Part shown: in pieces, positions 44,253 through 51,325 of the stretch | Layout of the letters: each line of letters opens with the position of its first letter | How positions within the stretch are numbered: position 1 is the first letter of the stretch | Origin: Alkalicoccus saliphilus | GTDB lineage: Bacteria; Bacillota; Bacilli; Bacillales; Salisediminibacteriaceae | DNA length: 64,000 bases | Direction of reading: 5' to 3' | Assembly: GCF_003044065.1 (NCBI RefSeq) | Contig: NZ_PZJJ01000008.1 | Coordinates: 1 to 64,000, forward strand | Position numbers and translations under genes: made by a program | The notes under the pieces: model-generated | Seen by the model: only the letters and a program-made list of their open reading frames with translations | What the model was told of the DNA's origin: nothing | Database searches by the model: none

Positions 44253-44434
44253 AAGTTTTTAACTGGGTCCCTGTCTTTAACTTCCAGCCTCTACTCAAAC
44301 TTTTCAGTAGGCTGGGCATCCAGTGGGGTATTTCAAAAAATCACAGCTGCTTTTGATATGTTAACAGCCGTTTATTAACTCCAATTCGTTGAGAAGGAAT
44401 CAGTAACAGACGTTAAACATAGCCGAAATTAAAG

Positions 44435-44471
44435 AAAATTAAACGTGTAATATAATTTAACGTTTAATTTT
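44435..44471. promoter_or_regulatory. 12-bp perfect inverted repeat upstream of a 60-residue ORF
   Basis: AAAATTAAACGT and ACGTTTAATTTT separated by 13 bp. It lies 79 bp before the start of the 60-residue protein. It could be an operator for a dimeric repressor or an A/T-rich hairpin. The remainder of 44253-44549 holds only a weak hairpin CCAGCCT/AGGCTGG near 44290. Confidence 0.4.
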
Positions 44472-44549
44472 CTGTCAAAAGGTAATATAATTGTAATATA
44501 AATGAAATATTTGATAGTTTAAACCAAAGAAAGGAGTGTTTTCCTGCTG

Positions 44550-44732
44550 ATGGAAAAACAATATTCCGTTATTGTACTCGACGCCAAAGGTGAAATGCAG
44601 AATATTCTTGACCCAAGTAATGGTCAGTCTTTAGAAGAAGTCATGCTTCCCGACCAGGAAGTTGCACGCAGTTATTATGATGAGCTGAAGCAGGCGTACA
44701 AAGATTTTTCAGTTAAAATGCTTGTGAAATAA
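44550..44732 (+). CDS. Small cytosolic protein, 60 residues
   Basis: MEKQYSVIVLDAKGEMQNIL, then DPSNGQSLEEVMLPDQEVARSYYDELKQAYKDFSVKMLVK: a predicted beta strand pair, a helix and a last strand. It is preceded by GAAAGGAG, 13 nt from ATG, which is long. Not recognised. Codon pattern and secondary structure look real but no homology is claimed. Its promoter region holds the perfect inverted repeat. Confidence 0.55.
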   Translation: MEKQYSVIVLDAKGEMQNILDPSNGQSLEEVMLPDQEVARSYYDELKQAYKDFSVKMLVK

Positions 44733-45012
44733 TTTATTTTATTTGAACTTATTTTAACCTTATAACGATTTTGAGAACTGTCGCCCGGCTTTTCTGTATT
44801 CTTTTCGGTGCCAGTTCTTTTTTTAATTCCTCAGACTGTTTTTTGAATTCAGTAGTAAAGCCAAAAACTCCTCTGTAGTACATATTGCGTAATGAACTGC
44901 TCGTCACTATCATAAAAAACGTTTTAATAAACCCGTACCAGTTTCCCCTCCACCGCCGAAGGCAGCATAAACGTATCTCTTCTATAGATGCATTCTTGTT
45001 AATCAATAACAT

Positions 45013-45047
45013 AGAAACAAGGCCGGGACAATTCCCGGCCTTGTTTC
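45013..45047. terminator. Hairpin terminator, copy 1 of an identical 35-bp pair
   Basis: AGAAACAAGGCCGGGA / TCCCGGCCTTGTTTC hairpin identical over 35 bp to the one at 45481-45515. It has no obvious own gene in front of it. 44733-45012 contains an A/T-rich open frame on the minus strand without a ribosome binding site. Confidence 0.7.
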
Positions 45048-45480
45048 AGTGTGTTGATTAAGTCTTGATTTAAGAATAATTATTCTTCTAAACGTATAGC
45101 TTTCTCCTCCACTCCCCGGCGGAAGCTTGCCGTGGGGCTCGTCGTCAGCTATTTTCAATGCCTGCCGGCGTTGAAAAGGATCTTCCGACTTCGCTTTCTC
45201 CCACCGGCGTCCCCGCCGGACGTTTCGGAGGAAAAAGCCTCTCCTGAATGGAAGAAAGGACGGAATCAACACGTTTTTTAGAAGAGAAACCTTCTTTTTA
45301 TTTTCCTGCTGGAGCTGCAGCAGGCGACTCCGAGGCGAGATAGGGCGAGCAGAAGATCCATTTCTTCCGAGCGTTGTGAGGAAGAAATTAGCTGAAGCCG
45401 GCCCGCCCGGAAAGCGTCCTGCGGAGGCGAAAGCAGGGAAATGTCTACGTCTGTATAAAAAAAACTTTATAAGCAGCCTA
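45048..45480 (+). repeat. Intergenic repeat family B, long copy between identical terminators
   Basis: 433 bp starting GTGTTGATTAAG and ending with GAAGAAATTAGCTGA.GCCGGCCCGCCCGGAAAGC, as in the copy at 56350. The interior has several GC-rich inverted pairs (CCACTCCCCGGCGG, CGGCGTCCCCGCCG). Open frames through it are GC-skewed translations of the repeat. Flanked on each side by the same 35-bp terminator. Confidence 0.65.
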
Positions 45481-45515
45481 AGAAACAAGGCCGGGACAAT
45501 TCCCGGCCTTGTTTC
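45481..45515. terminator. Terminator of the SinI-like gene, copy 2 of the pair
   Basis: Same 35-bp hairpin as 45013-45047, six bases after the SinI-like stop (minus strand), where it is an obvious intrinsic terminator. Confidence 0.88.
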
Positions 45516-45521
45516 TATATT

Positions 45522-45668
45522 CTATACTGCCTCTACTTCTTTCTTTTTTCCTCCAGTCGGCTTCTCCTTTTTTAAAAAGTCCCTGACTTCATCACAATTC
45601 AACCCGGCATTTCTCGCTTCTAACAGCAGTTCCTCCCACGTCACTTCCTGTACAGTGTTTTTCTTCAT
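45522..45668 (-). CDS. Short SinI-domain (anti-repressor-like) peptide
   Basis: 48 residues. VTWEELLLEARNAGLNCDEVRDFLKKEKP fits the SinI dimerisation motif (B. subtilis SinI: WVELMVEAKEANISPEEIRKYL). A lysine-rich tail follows. SinI-type peptides bind the C-terminal domain of SinR-like repressors and free biofilm matrix genes. No SinR gene is in the window, so its partner is elsewhere, or it is a degenerate paralogue. Start ATG 45668, 7 nt after GGGAGG; note GAGG and CCTC flank a TTT and could hide the site. Its leader is a c-di-GMP-I-like RNA (45700-45773). Ends at a strong terminator. Confidence 0.75.
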   Translation of the reverse strand: MKKNTVQEVTWEELLLEARNAGLNCDEVRDFLKKEKPTGGKKKEVEAV

Positions 45669-45699
45669 GAGGAAACCTCCCTATCAGTATTACCTGACA

Positions 45700-45773
45700 G
45701 GCAATGCGGCCGCCTTAGAAAAAGCTTCCTTAGGCCCGTCATTTTGTGCCACTGCCTTTCAGCAGTTTTACCC
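45700..45773 (-). promoter_or_regulatory. Candidate c-di-GMP-I (GEMM) riboswitch upstream of the SinI-like gene
   Basis: Minus-strand order matches the GEMM-I architecture. GGTAA and TTGCC form P1. CTGCTGAAAGGCAG is P2 with the GAAA tetraloop. CACAAAATGACGGGCCTAAGG parallels GACGCAAAGCCACGGGCCTAA (16 of 21). CCTAAG and TAAGG form an 11-nt-receptor-like site around a small stem. CGGCCGCATTGCC parallels the CAGCCGGGTTGCC end. Changes in the GCAAAGC core are a caution. A second hairpin (CTGTCAG/CTGATAG) ends at the ribosome binding site, which suggests translational control. The stretch 45774-46088 has no gene apart from a repeat-like fragment at 45946-46008. Confidence 0.6.
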
Positions 45774-46088
45774 TTCTCTGCAGATATACAAAATTTTCTG
45801 ATTACTTATTATGTCTTATATTATATTAAATAGAGGTTAAATAAAATGAGTGAAAAGACCTGTTTCTTTAATTATTGGTATTCAATTCATTATTTCCCTT
45901 TTTGATTAGAGTATTTTCAGAGTGGAAAGCTTCAGCTGACTGTTACAAAAGCGCAGAGCGGAAGCGAAATTTCCTCTAACAATAGACAACGAACTTTACA
46001 CAGCTGTATTAATAGAAGGAATCAAGGAGACCTCTATAGAAAGGAGATAAAGAAGTTAATTATTATTCTAGAAAGCGGGGAATGCAAA

Positions 46089-47075
46089 ATGCAGCAAATC
46101 AAATGGGGTATTCTTAGTTCCGCAGCTATTGCCCGAAAGCAGATGGTTCCTGCCATTAAAGAAGCAGGAAATGCGGTATTGTACGCCGTGGCAAGCAGTA
46201 GTGGACGAGCTGAAGAAACCGCTTCGGAATGGGGTGCAGAAAAAGCCTACGATTCTTATGAAGATCTGCTCAAAGATCCCAATGTGGAGGCAGTTTACAT
46301 TCCACTTCCAAACGCTCTTCATAAAGAATGGGTAATTAAATCGATGAATCATGGAAAGCACGTACTTGTGGAAAAGCCGGCTGCGGTAACATCCGACGAG
46401 ATAAGAGAAATCAGAGAAGCAGGAAAAGACTCCGGAGTGACATGGATGGAAGGATTTATGTATCAGTTTCATCCACAGCATGATTATGTAAAGGAGCTTT
46501 TGAAAGATAATGCTGTAGGAAAAGTAAAACGCATACGCAGTTCCTTCTCTTTTCCACTGGATCTTGGCAGCAAAAATATCAGGTTGAGCAGCGCTCTGGG
46601 TGGCGGAAGCCTGTTTGACGTTGGCTGTTACTGTGTTCATGCCTGCCGTTATCTACTTGATCAGGAACCGGCATCCGCCTTTTCCGATGCACGAAAGATT
46701 AAAAATATCGATGTAGATATTTCTACAACAGCAATTCTCAGCTTTGAAGAAGTAGACTGTATTATCGACTGCAGCTTCGATGAAGCGGCCTTGAACCGCT
46801 ATGAAATTGCAGGCACAAAAGGACGTATTGAAGTTCCATTCGCCTTCCGCCCTGATCAAAATCCCAATGGAGGAATGGGAGAAGTTATCCTAAAAGACGA
46901 AAAAGGGGCTGTTAAGGAACACCGGACATTTGAAGGTAACCAGTTCACAAGACAGATCACCCATTTTTCTCAATGTCTGCTCGATGGGACAAAACCTGTT
47001 TACACTCCGGAAAGTACTCATAATAATATGAAGGTTATTGAAGCTCTTTACACTTCGCAGAATCAGGTCAGGTAA
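46089..47075 (+). CDS. Gfo/Idh/MocA-family oxidoreductase
   Basis: 328-residue NAD(P)-dependent sugar or polyol dehydrogenase-type enzyme. GILSSAAIARKQMVPAI Rossmann start, VYIPLPNALHKEW, HVLVEKPAAVTSDEI (the family's catalytic EKP motif), FMYQFHPQH and a C-terminal beta domain ending in GRIEVPFAFRP. It resembles 1,5-anhydrofructose reductase and dihydrodiol dehydrogenases. The substrate is unknown. Start ATG 46089 after GCGGGGAA. Possibly co-regulated with the downstream transporter but a hairpin lies between. Confidence 0.85.
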   Translation: MQQIKWGILSSAAIARKQMVPAIKEAGNAVLYAVASSSGRAEETASEWGAEKAYDSYEDLLKDPNVEAVYIPLPNALHKEWVIKSMNHGKHVLVEKPAAVTSDEIREIREAGKDSGVTWMEGFMYQFHPQHDYVKELLKDNAVGKVKRIRSSFSFPLDLGSKNIRLSSALGGGSLFDVGCYCVHACRYLLDQEPASAFSDARKIKNIDVDISTTAILSFEEVDCIIDCSFDEAALNRYEIAGTKGRIEVPFAFRPDQNPNGGMGEVILKDEKGAVKEHRTFEGNQFTRQITHFSQCLLDGTKPVYTPESTHNNMKVIEALYTSQNQVR

Positions 47076-47195
47076 AGCCAGTTATTGACGGACTCGTTAA
47101 TTTTGTATCGGAGGACGTATCGAAAAAGTACATTTACACTGGCTGGATCTGAGTGGCTGTCCTGTATCCTTCGGGACAGCTTCTTCGAACATTTT

Positions 47196-47209
47196 TGAAA
47201 TCGCTTACA
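47196..47209. promoter_or_regulatory. cre (CcpA) site in the atoE promoter
   Basis: TGAAATCGCTTACA fits the cre consensus TGWNANCGNTNWCA at all positions. It overlaps a TACAAT -10 (47206-47211) 25 bp before the AtoE start. A binding CcpA would block transcription, fitting catabolite repression of fatty-acid uptake. Confidence 0.75.
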
Positions 47210-47233
47210 ATACATAGCAGGGATGTGGGATTA

Positions 47234-48553
47234 ATGAAATTTCTGACCGATTTATCTACGAGACTTATGCAGCGTTACCTGCCGGATCCATTTCTTTTTG
47301 TAGTCATATTAACTCTTGTTGTTTTCGCCTTCGGACTCCTTCTTACTCCCAGTTCGCCTGTAGAGATGGTTGTTTACTGGGGAGAAGGTTTCTGGGACCT
47401 GCTTGAATTCGCTATGCAGATGGTACTTGTACTTGTTACTGGTTATGTCCTGGCAAGCAGCAAAATTTTTAAATCCGCGCTGGACAACCTTGCTAAAACA
47501 GCACGATCTCCGGGGCAGGCGATCATTATAGTCACACTCACAGCTCTTCTCGCAAGCTGGATTAACTGGGGGTTCGGTCTCGTTATAGGAGCTTTGTTTG
47601 CCAAAGCGCTTGCAAGAAGAATTCCAAGCGTTGATTACAGGCTGCTGATTGCCAGCGCCTACAGCGGCTTTATCGTTTGGCACGGCGGACTCGCTGCTTC
47701 TATTCCTTTGACAGTTGCTACTGATGGTCATTTCTCAGAAGACCTGATAGGTATCATTCCAACAAGTGAAACTATTTTTTCCTCGTTTAATTTAATGATA
47801 ACAGCAGCTTTATTTTTAACCGTTCCCATCCTGAACCGCCTGATGATGAATCCCGAAAAAGCAGTACGTGTAGATCCGGCTCTGCTTGAAGATAAAGAAG
47901 AATCCCCGCCTTCAAAACCTAAATCAGAGCAGACTCCCGCGGAAAAAATGGAAAACAGTGTTCTGCTTTCCATGATTATAGGTTTCATGGGTCTCGGCTT
48001 TATTATTTACTACTTAATAACTGCAGGTTTTAACCTGAATTTGAATATCGTTAATTTTCTCTTTTTATTTTTAGGTATTATTTTTCATGCGACTCCGAAA
48101 AACTACCTGGCCAGCGTTTCAGGAGCTGTTAAAAACGCAGGAGGTATTATTATTCAGTTTCCTTTTTACGCCGGTATTATGGGCATGATGACTGCATCCG
48201 GACTCGCTGTGCTGCTTTCACAATGGTTTGTGTCGATGTCGACTGAAATGACTTATCCTCTGTTTGCTTTTTTAAGTGCCGGTATCGTCAATTTCTTCGT
48301 ACCTTCCGGGGGCGGACAGTGGGCTGTACAGGCCCCTATTATGCTCTCTGCCGGACAGGAGCTTGGAGTCAGTGCTGCAAGAACTGCAATGGCTGTAGCC
48401 TGGGGAGATGCCTGGACAAATATGATTCAGCCTTTCTGGGCGCTTCCTGCCCTCGCGATTGCCGGGCTGAATGCGAGAGACATTATGGGTTTTTGCATAT
48501 GGGTGCTTTTTCTGAGCGGCACTATTATTGGACTGGGGCTCGTTTTTTTGTAA
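47234..48553 (+). CDS. atoE: AtoE-type short-chain fatty acid transporter
   Basis: 439 residues, about ten membrane helices. MKFLTDLSTRLMQRYLPDPFLFVVILTLVVF, then FWDLLEFAMQMVLVLVTGYVLASS, SWINWGFGLVIGALFAKALARR, YSGFIVWHGGLAASIPL and FFVPSGGGQWAVQAPIML are the AtoE/TIGR00366 signatures. Imports C4-C6 fatty acids. Start: ATG 47234 (RBS GGGATGTGGGAT), not the upstream frame, which crosses a hairpin and the cre. It would feed the acyl-CoA ligase and beta-oxidation genes of the window. Confidence 0.9.
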   Translation: MKFLTDLSTRLMQRYLPDPFLFVVILTLVVFAFGLLLTPSSPVEMVVYWGEGFWDLLEFAMQMVLVLVTGYVLASSKIFKSALDNLAKTARSPGQAIIIVTLTALLASWINWGFGLVIGALFAKALARRIPSVDYRLLIASAYSGFIVWHGGLAASIPLTVATDGHFSEDLIGIIPTSETIFSSFNLMITAALFLTVPILNRLMMNPEKAVRVDPALLEDKEESPPSKPKSEQTPAEKMENSVLLSMIIGFMGLGFIIYYLITAGFNLNLNIVNFLFLFLGIIFHATPKNYLASVSGAVKNAGGIIIQFPFYAGIMGMMTASGLAVLLSQWFVSMSTEMTYPLFAFLSAGIVNFFVPSGGGQWAVQAPIMLSAGQELGVSAARTAMAVAWGDAWTNMIQPFWALPALAIAGLNARDIMGFCIWVLFLSGTIIGLGLVFL

Positions 48554-48716
48554 AGCCTGTAAATACTCCGGATGACAGCAGATAAATTCGACGTATTTTA
48601 AACGATTAATAAGGATACCTAATCGGGCTTTTCTCCAATAAAATTTTAATTATTTACGAATTCCCTGTTTAATACTAATAAATAACGGCTATTGTTACTA
48701 ATAGAAAAGACAATTT

Positions 48717-48754
48717 CAAAAAAAGAGAGAAGCCCCCCAAGGCTCCTCTCTTTT
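48717..48754. terminator. Bidirectional terminator between atoE and the LysM hydrolase
   Basis: AAAAGAGAGAAGCC / GGCTCCTCTCTTTT with a short loop and flanking A and T runs. It ends both the + strand atoE and the minus-strand hydrolase. Confidence 0.85.
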
Positions 48755-48817
48755 CACATTATTCTGTTCATAGTGCGGCTGCTTCCGCACATATAGATAA
48801 ATTAATTTAAGCTGAAA

Positions 48818-49477
48818 TTAGTTTTTGAAGTGGTGCTGGCCGATTACAGTTACAGTCGGCTGGGAATCGAGCCATCTGTTAGTAGCTGTTGCCGGGTTGT
48901 AGAAAAATACAGCATCAGAAGCGTACTGGCTTCCACCTACAGCTTCATCGACAGCCTGCGCAGCCTGGGAAGTAGCTGATGTGTTAATGGAACCATTGCT
49001 TACTGGTGTAAACTGTCCAGGCTCGTTGATTACTCCGCTGACAGAGTTAGGAAAGCTTCCGGACTCGACACGGTTAAGAACAACTTCTGCTACGGCTACT
49101 TTACCTTCATACGGCTCTCCTTGTGCTTCAGCTGTTACAAGACGCTCCAGCTGATCACGCTCTGAGCTTGTAAGGTTCGCATCAGAAGAAGAGGAAGATT
49201 CGGAAGAAGAGCTTGTAGATTCTGAATCCTGCGTAGATGCTACTTCTTCAGAAGATCCGTCGCCGTCACCTGTGTTAATGTTCTGACCGATGCTGATAAC
49301 GTTAAGGTCACTAATTTCCGGGTTAAGGTCTGCCAGTTCATCAAGAGACATGTTGTTTTCCTGTGCAATATTGTACATAGTGTCGCCGCTTTCTACCGTA
49401 TGGGCTGACACGCTCCCAGCAAAAAGCATAGACGCTCCGACAGTTGCTGCTGTAATTCCTGTTACTAATTTTTTCAT
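48818..49477 (-). CDS. Secreted LysM plus SleB-type cell-wall hydrolase
   Basis: 219 residues. Signal peptide MKKLVTGITAATVGASMLFAGSVSA; LysM domain at about 26-70 (HTVESGDTMYNIAQENNMSLDELADLNPEI...ISIGQNI); an acidic Ser-rich linker (about 75-105); a Hydrolase_2/SleB domain (LERLVTAEAQGEPYEGKVAVAEVVLNRV, then AVFFYNPATATNRWL). It remodels peptidoglycan, like YkvT or the CwlJ/SleB group. Start: ATG 49477 after AAGGAG; the longer frame lacks a site. The leader contains a strong hairpin. Confidence 0.9.
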   Translation of the reverse strand: MKKLVTGITAATVGASMLFAGSVSAHTVESGDTMYNIAQENNMSLDELADLNPEISDLNVISIGQNINTGDGDGSSEEVASTQDSESTSSSSESSSSSDANLTSSERDQLERLVTAEAQGEPYEGKVAVAEVVLNRVESGSFPNSVSGVINEPGQFTPVSNGSINTSATSQAAQAVDEAVGGSQYASDAVFFYNPATATNRWLDSQPTVTVIGQHHFKN

Positions 49478-49507
49478 ATTTGAACACTCCTTGAATACAT
49501 TTTTAAA

Positions 49508-49540
49508 AGGGGCAGCGGAAATTGCGTTCCGCCTTCCCCT
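49508..49540 (-). promoter_or_regulatory. Leader hairpin upstream of the LysM hydrolase
   Basis: The minus strand has AGGGG...GGCGGAA, loop, TTCCGC...CCCCT followed by TTTTAAAAA. It looks like an intrinsic terminator placed inside the 5' leader, 31 bp before the start codon. A possible -35 TTGACA lies at 49577-49582 (with a weak -10 near 49554). Attenuation is inferred. It does not match the ydaO (c-di-AMP) riboswitch. Confidence 0.4.
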
Positions 49541-49626
49541 CAATCCATTACGCAGTCTGCCACACGTAATATTTATTGTCAACAGAGTCTACGACTTTTT
49601 TTTTGGATTTTCGACCTATTTTCGAC

Positions 49627-49687
49627 AAAAACCGCGCCATAAGCGCGGTTTTTTTACGAAAAAAAACCTCAACTTTTTTTGTTGAGG
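49627..49687 (-). terminator. Tandem terminators after the AcuI-type gene
   Basis: On the minus strand CCTCAAC / GTTGAGG (49667-49687) followed by eight T, then CCGCGC / GCGCGG (49632-49648) followed by TTTTT. Together they insulate the hydrolase gene from the upstream unit. Confidence 0.88.
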
Positions 49688-49760
49688 CGTTGATTTTTCA
49701 CTTAAAATATGCCTTGTAATCTTTTTGTAACACCAGCTTAATGTGCGTTTTTCTCCTATA

Positions 49761-50747
49761 TTATTCCTGTATTTTCAACAATTTTCTTCCTTTTACTTTA
49801 TTGTTGAGAATGTCTTTTAATGACTGTGCGAGTTCCTCAAAAGAAATCTCTTCAGTCATATCTTCCAGACTTTCCGGCTTTAAATCCCCCGCAGCTCTTT
49901 TCCATACTTCCTGTCGGAGAGTCATCCGGCAGAAGCCGGAATCTATACCGAGCAGATCAACCCCGCGCAGAATGAACGGCATTACCGTAGCGGGGATTTC
50001 CACGCCTGCTGTCAGTCCACTGGCTGCAACGGCTCCTCCCTGCTTTAATGAACTGAGGATAGAAGCCAGTGGTTTTCCGCCGGTAGGATCGACAGCTGCA
50101 GCCCAGCGCTGTTTCTGCAGAGGACGAAGTTTATCCGGGGTTACTTCCTCCCTGCTGATAATTTCTGCTGCACCAAGTTTTTTCAGGTAGTAATGCTCTG
50201 ACTGTTTACCGGTACTGGCTGTAACGTGATAGCCTCTTTTAGCAAGCATGGCGACTGCCATACTTCCGACTCCACCGGTCGCTCCAGTGACGAGCACCGG
50301 CCCATCTTCCGGAGTGGTCCCCCGCTCCTCAAGCCTATGTACAGACAAAGCAGCTGTAAATCCAGCCGTACCGATAATCATCGCTTCCCGGAGTGTCAAA
50401 CCTTCCGGAAGCGGCACTACCCACGCTGCAGGAACTCTGGCGTATTCACTGTATCCGCCGTCATGACCAACCCCGAGCTCAAAACTGGTTACAATAACTT
50501 TGTCACCCGGCTTAAATTCCTCTGTATCTGATGCTGCTACTTCACCGGAAAGGTCGATCCCCGGGACTATCGGATAATCTTTAGCGACTTTCGTGGAAGC
50601 ATCAAGAGCAAGTCCGTCTTTATAATTCACTCCGGAATAGTGAACTTTTACTGTTACTTCTCCCTTTGGAAGTTCATCTATTGTCCTTTCGGTAATTCTC
50701 CCGCTTTTGTCTCCATCCGTTATAAACGCGCGGAATGTTTTTGTCAT
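49761..50747 (-). CDS. AcuI/YhdH-type acryloyl-CoA reductase-like MDR enzyme
   Basis: 328-residue zinc-free medium-chain reductase. VHYSGVNYKDGLAL, KDYPIVPGIDLSGEV, DKVIVTSFELGVGHDGGYSEYARV and VTGATGGVGSMAVAMLAKRGYHVTASTGK match the YhdH/YhfP family, which reduces acryloyl-CoA. It may detoxify reactive enoyl-CoAs from propionate or fatty-acid metabolism. Start: ATG 50747 after GAAGGAGG. A near-perfect cre lies 70 bp upstream. It starts after the terminator of the nrd operon and is independent of it. Confidence 0.88.
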   Translation of the reverse strand: MTKTFRAFITDGDKSGRITERTIDELPKGEVTVKVHYSGVNYKDGLALDASTKVAKDYPIVPGIDLSGEVAASDTEEFKPGDKVIVTSFELGVGHDGGYSEYARVPAAWVVPLPEGLTLREAMIIGTAGFTAALSVHRLEERGTTPEDGPVLVTGATGGVGSMAVAMLAKRGYHVTASTGKQSEHYYLKKLGAAEIISREEVTPDKLRPLQKQRWAAAVDPTGGKPLASILSSLKQGGAVAASGLTAGVEIPATVMPFILRGVDLLGIDSGFCRMTLRQEVWKRAAGDLKPESLEDMTEEISFEELAQSLKDILNNKVKGRKLLKIQE

Positions 50748-50817
50748 GTTTCTGCCTCCTTCAAATAACGTACTGGTTATATTCTGACAATTCACGCAGG
50801 AAAAGTCCAGCATGAAT

Positions 50818-50831
50818 TGAAAGCGCTTTAA
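50818..50831. promoter_or_regulatory. Candidate cre upstream of the AcuI-type gene
   Basis: TGAAAGCGCTTTAA fits TGWNANCGNTNWCA except for one position (A instead of C near the end). It lies 70 bp before the start. Confidence 0.5.
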
Positions 50832-50839
50832 AAATAGTT

Positions 50840-50870
50840 TAATAATAAACCGGCAATTACTGCCGGTTTA
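50840..50870 (-). terminator. nrd operon terminator
   Basis: AAACCGGCA / TGCCGGTTT hairpin, then an A/T-rich run, 9 bp past the flavodoxin stop. Confidence 0.75.
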
Positions 50871-50878
50871 TTTTTAAA

Positions 50879-51325
50879 CTATTGTCTGGAAGACTTTCTT
50901 ATTATCCTCTGCTTGAAAACTTCAGCGAATTTCCGGCAGCGCTCTCGATCCTGCTGTTGGGGTGCAAGTTCTACTTTCAAGGAGGCAGCCAGATCAGTGC
51001 TTCTAAAAAAAACTTTCTGCATTTGCGTTACCGCCCCGCAGAAGTGAGGATAAAAACTGTCTCCGGTACCGAATACTCCGGTGACAAGATCTCTTTCTTT
51101 TTCACTTATCCTGTTCAGGAAGGAGAGAAAACTTTCCGGAACATCGCCGCTCCCCCACGTAAAAGTTCCTGCAGCCAGACCTTCCAGTTTATCTATGTTT
51201 TCCTGATCAAATTCCTCCAGTCTGAAAAGTTCCACTGACAGTCCGGTCCGCTTTATTTCTTCAGCAATCCAGCGGGCCAGTTTTTCAGTATTTCCTGTTC
51301 GCGAAAGATAAATGACAGCGATCAA
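50879..51325 (-). CDS. Flavodoxin, third gene of the ribonucleotide reductase operon
   Basis: 148-residue flavodoxin. The FMN phosphate loop is LSRTGNTEKLA near residues 7-17, with GTFTWGSGDVPESF and VFGTGDSFYPHFCGAV as the two isoalloxazine loops. Start: TTG at 51325, overlapping the nrdB stop (TTGA), so translation is coupled. It is longer and less like the small NrdI/YmaA of B. subtilis, yet its position is that of NrdI, the flavodoxin that activates manganese class Ib reductase. It may donate electrons or oxidant to the R2 cofactor (inference). Confidence 0.83.
   Translation of the reverse strand: MIAVIYLSRTGNTEKLARWIAEEIKRTGLSVELFRLEEFDQENIDKLEGLAAGTFTWGSGDVPESFLSFLNRISEKERDLVTGVFGTGDSFYPHFCGAVTQMQKVFFRSTDLAASLKVELAPQQQDRERCRKFAEVFKQRIIRKSSRQ

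Noticed and set aside
44749-45012. 87-residue open frame on the minus strand
   Set aside because: The end (FKKQSEELKKELAPKRIQKSRA) looks protein-like, but no start with a ribosome binding site exists and no family is recognised. Could be a decayed gene; not supported enough to list.
45003-45488. 161-residue open frame on the minus strand
   Set aside because: It is a translation of the family B repeat and both flanking terminators, is rich in Arg/Pro/Gly, and has no ribosome binding site.
46068-46640. 190-residue open frame opposite the Gfo/Idh/MocA gene
   Set aside because: Antisense shadow of a clear enzyme gene; Phe/Cys/His-rich composition typical of a shadow.
47076-47233. Longer start for the AtoE transporter at 47153
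   Set aside because: It would translate through a hairpin and the cre/-10 region; the ATG at 47234 matches the family N-terminus.
49478-49620. Possible c-di-AMP (ydaO) riboswitch before the LysM hydrolase
   Set aside because: The leader lacks the conserved ydaO blocks; only a simple bulged hairpin is present.
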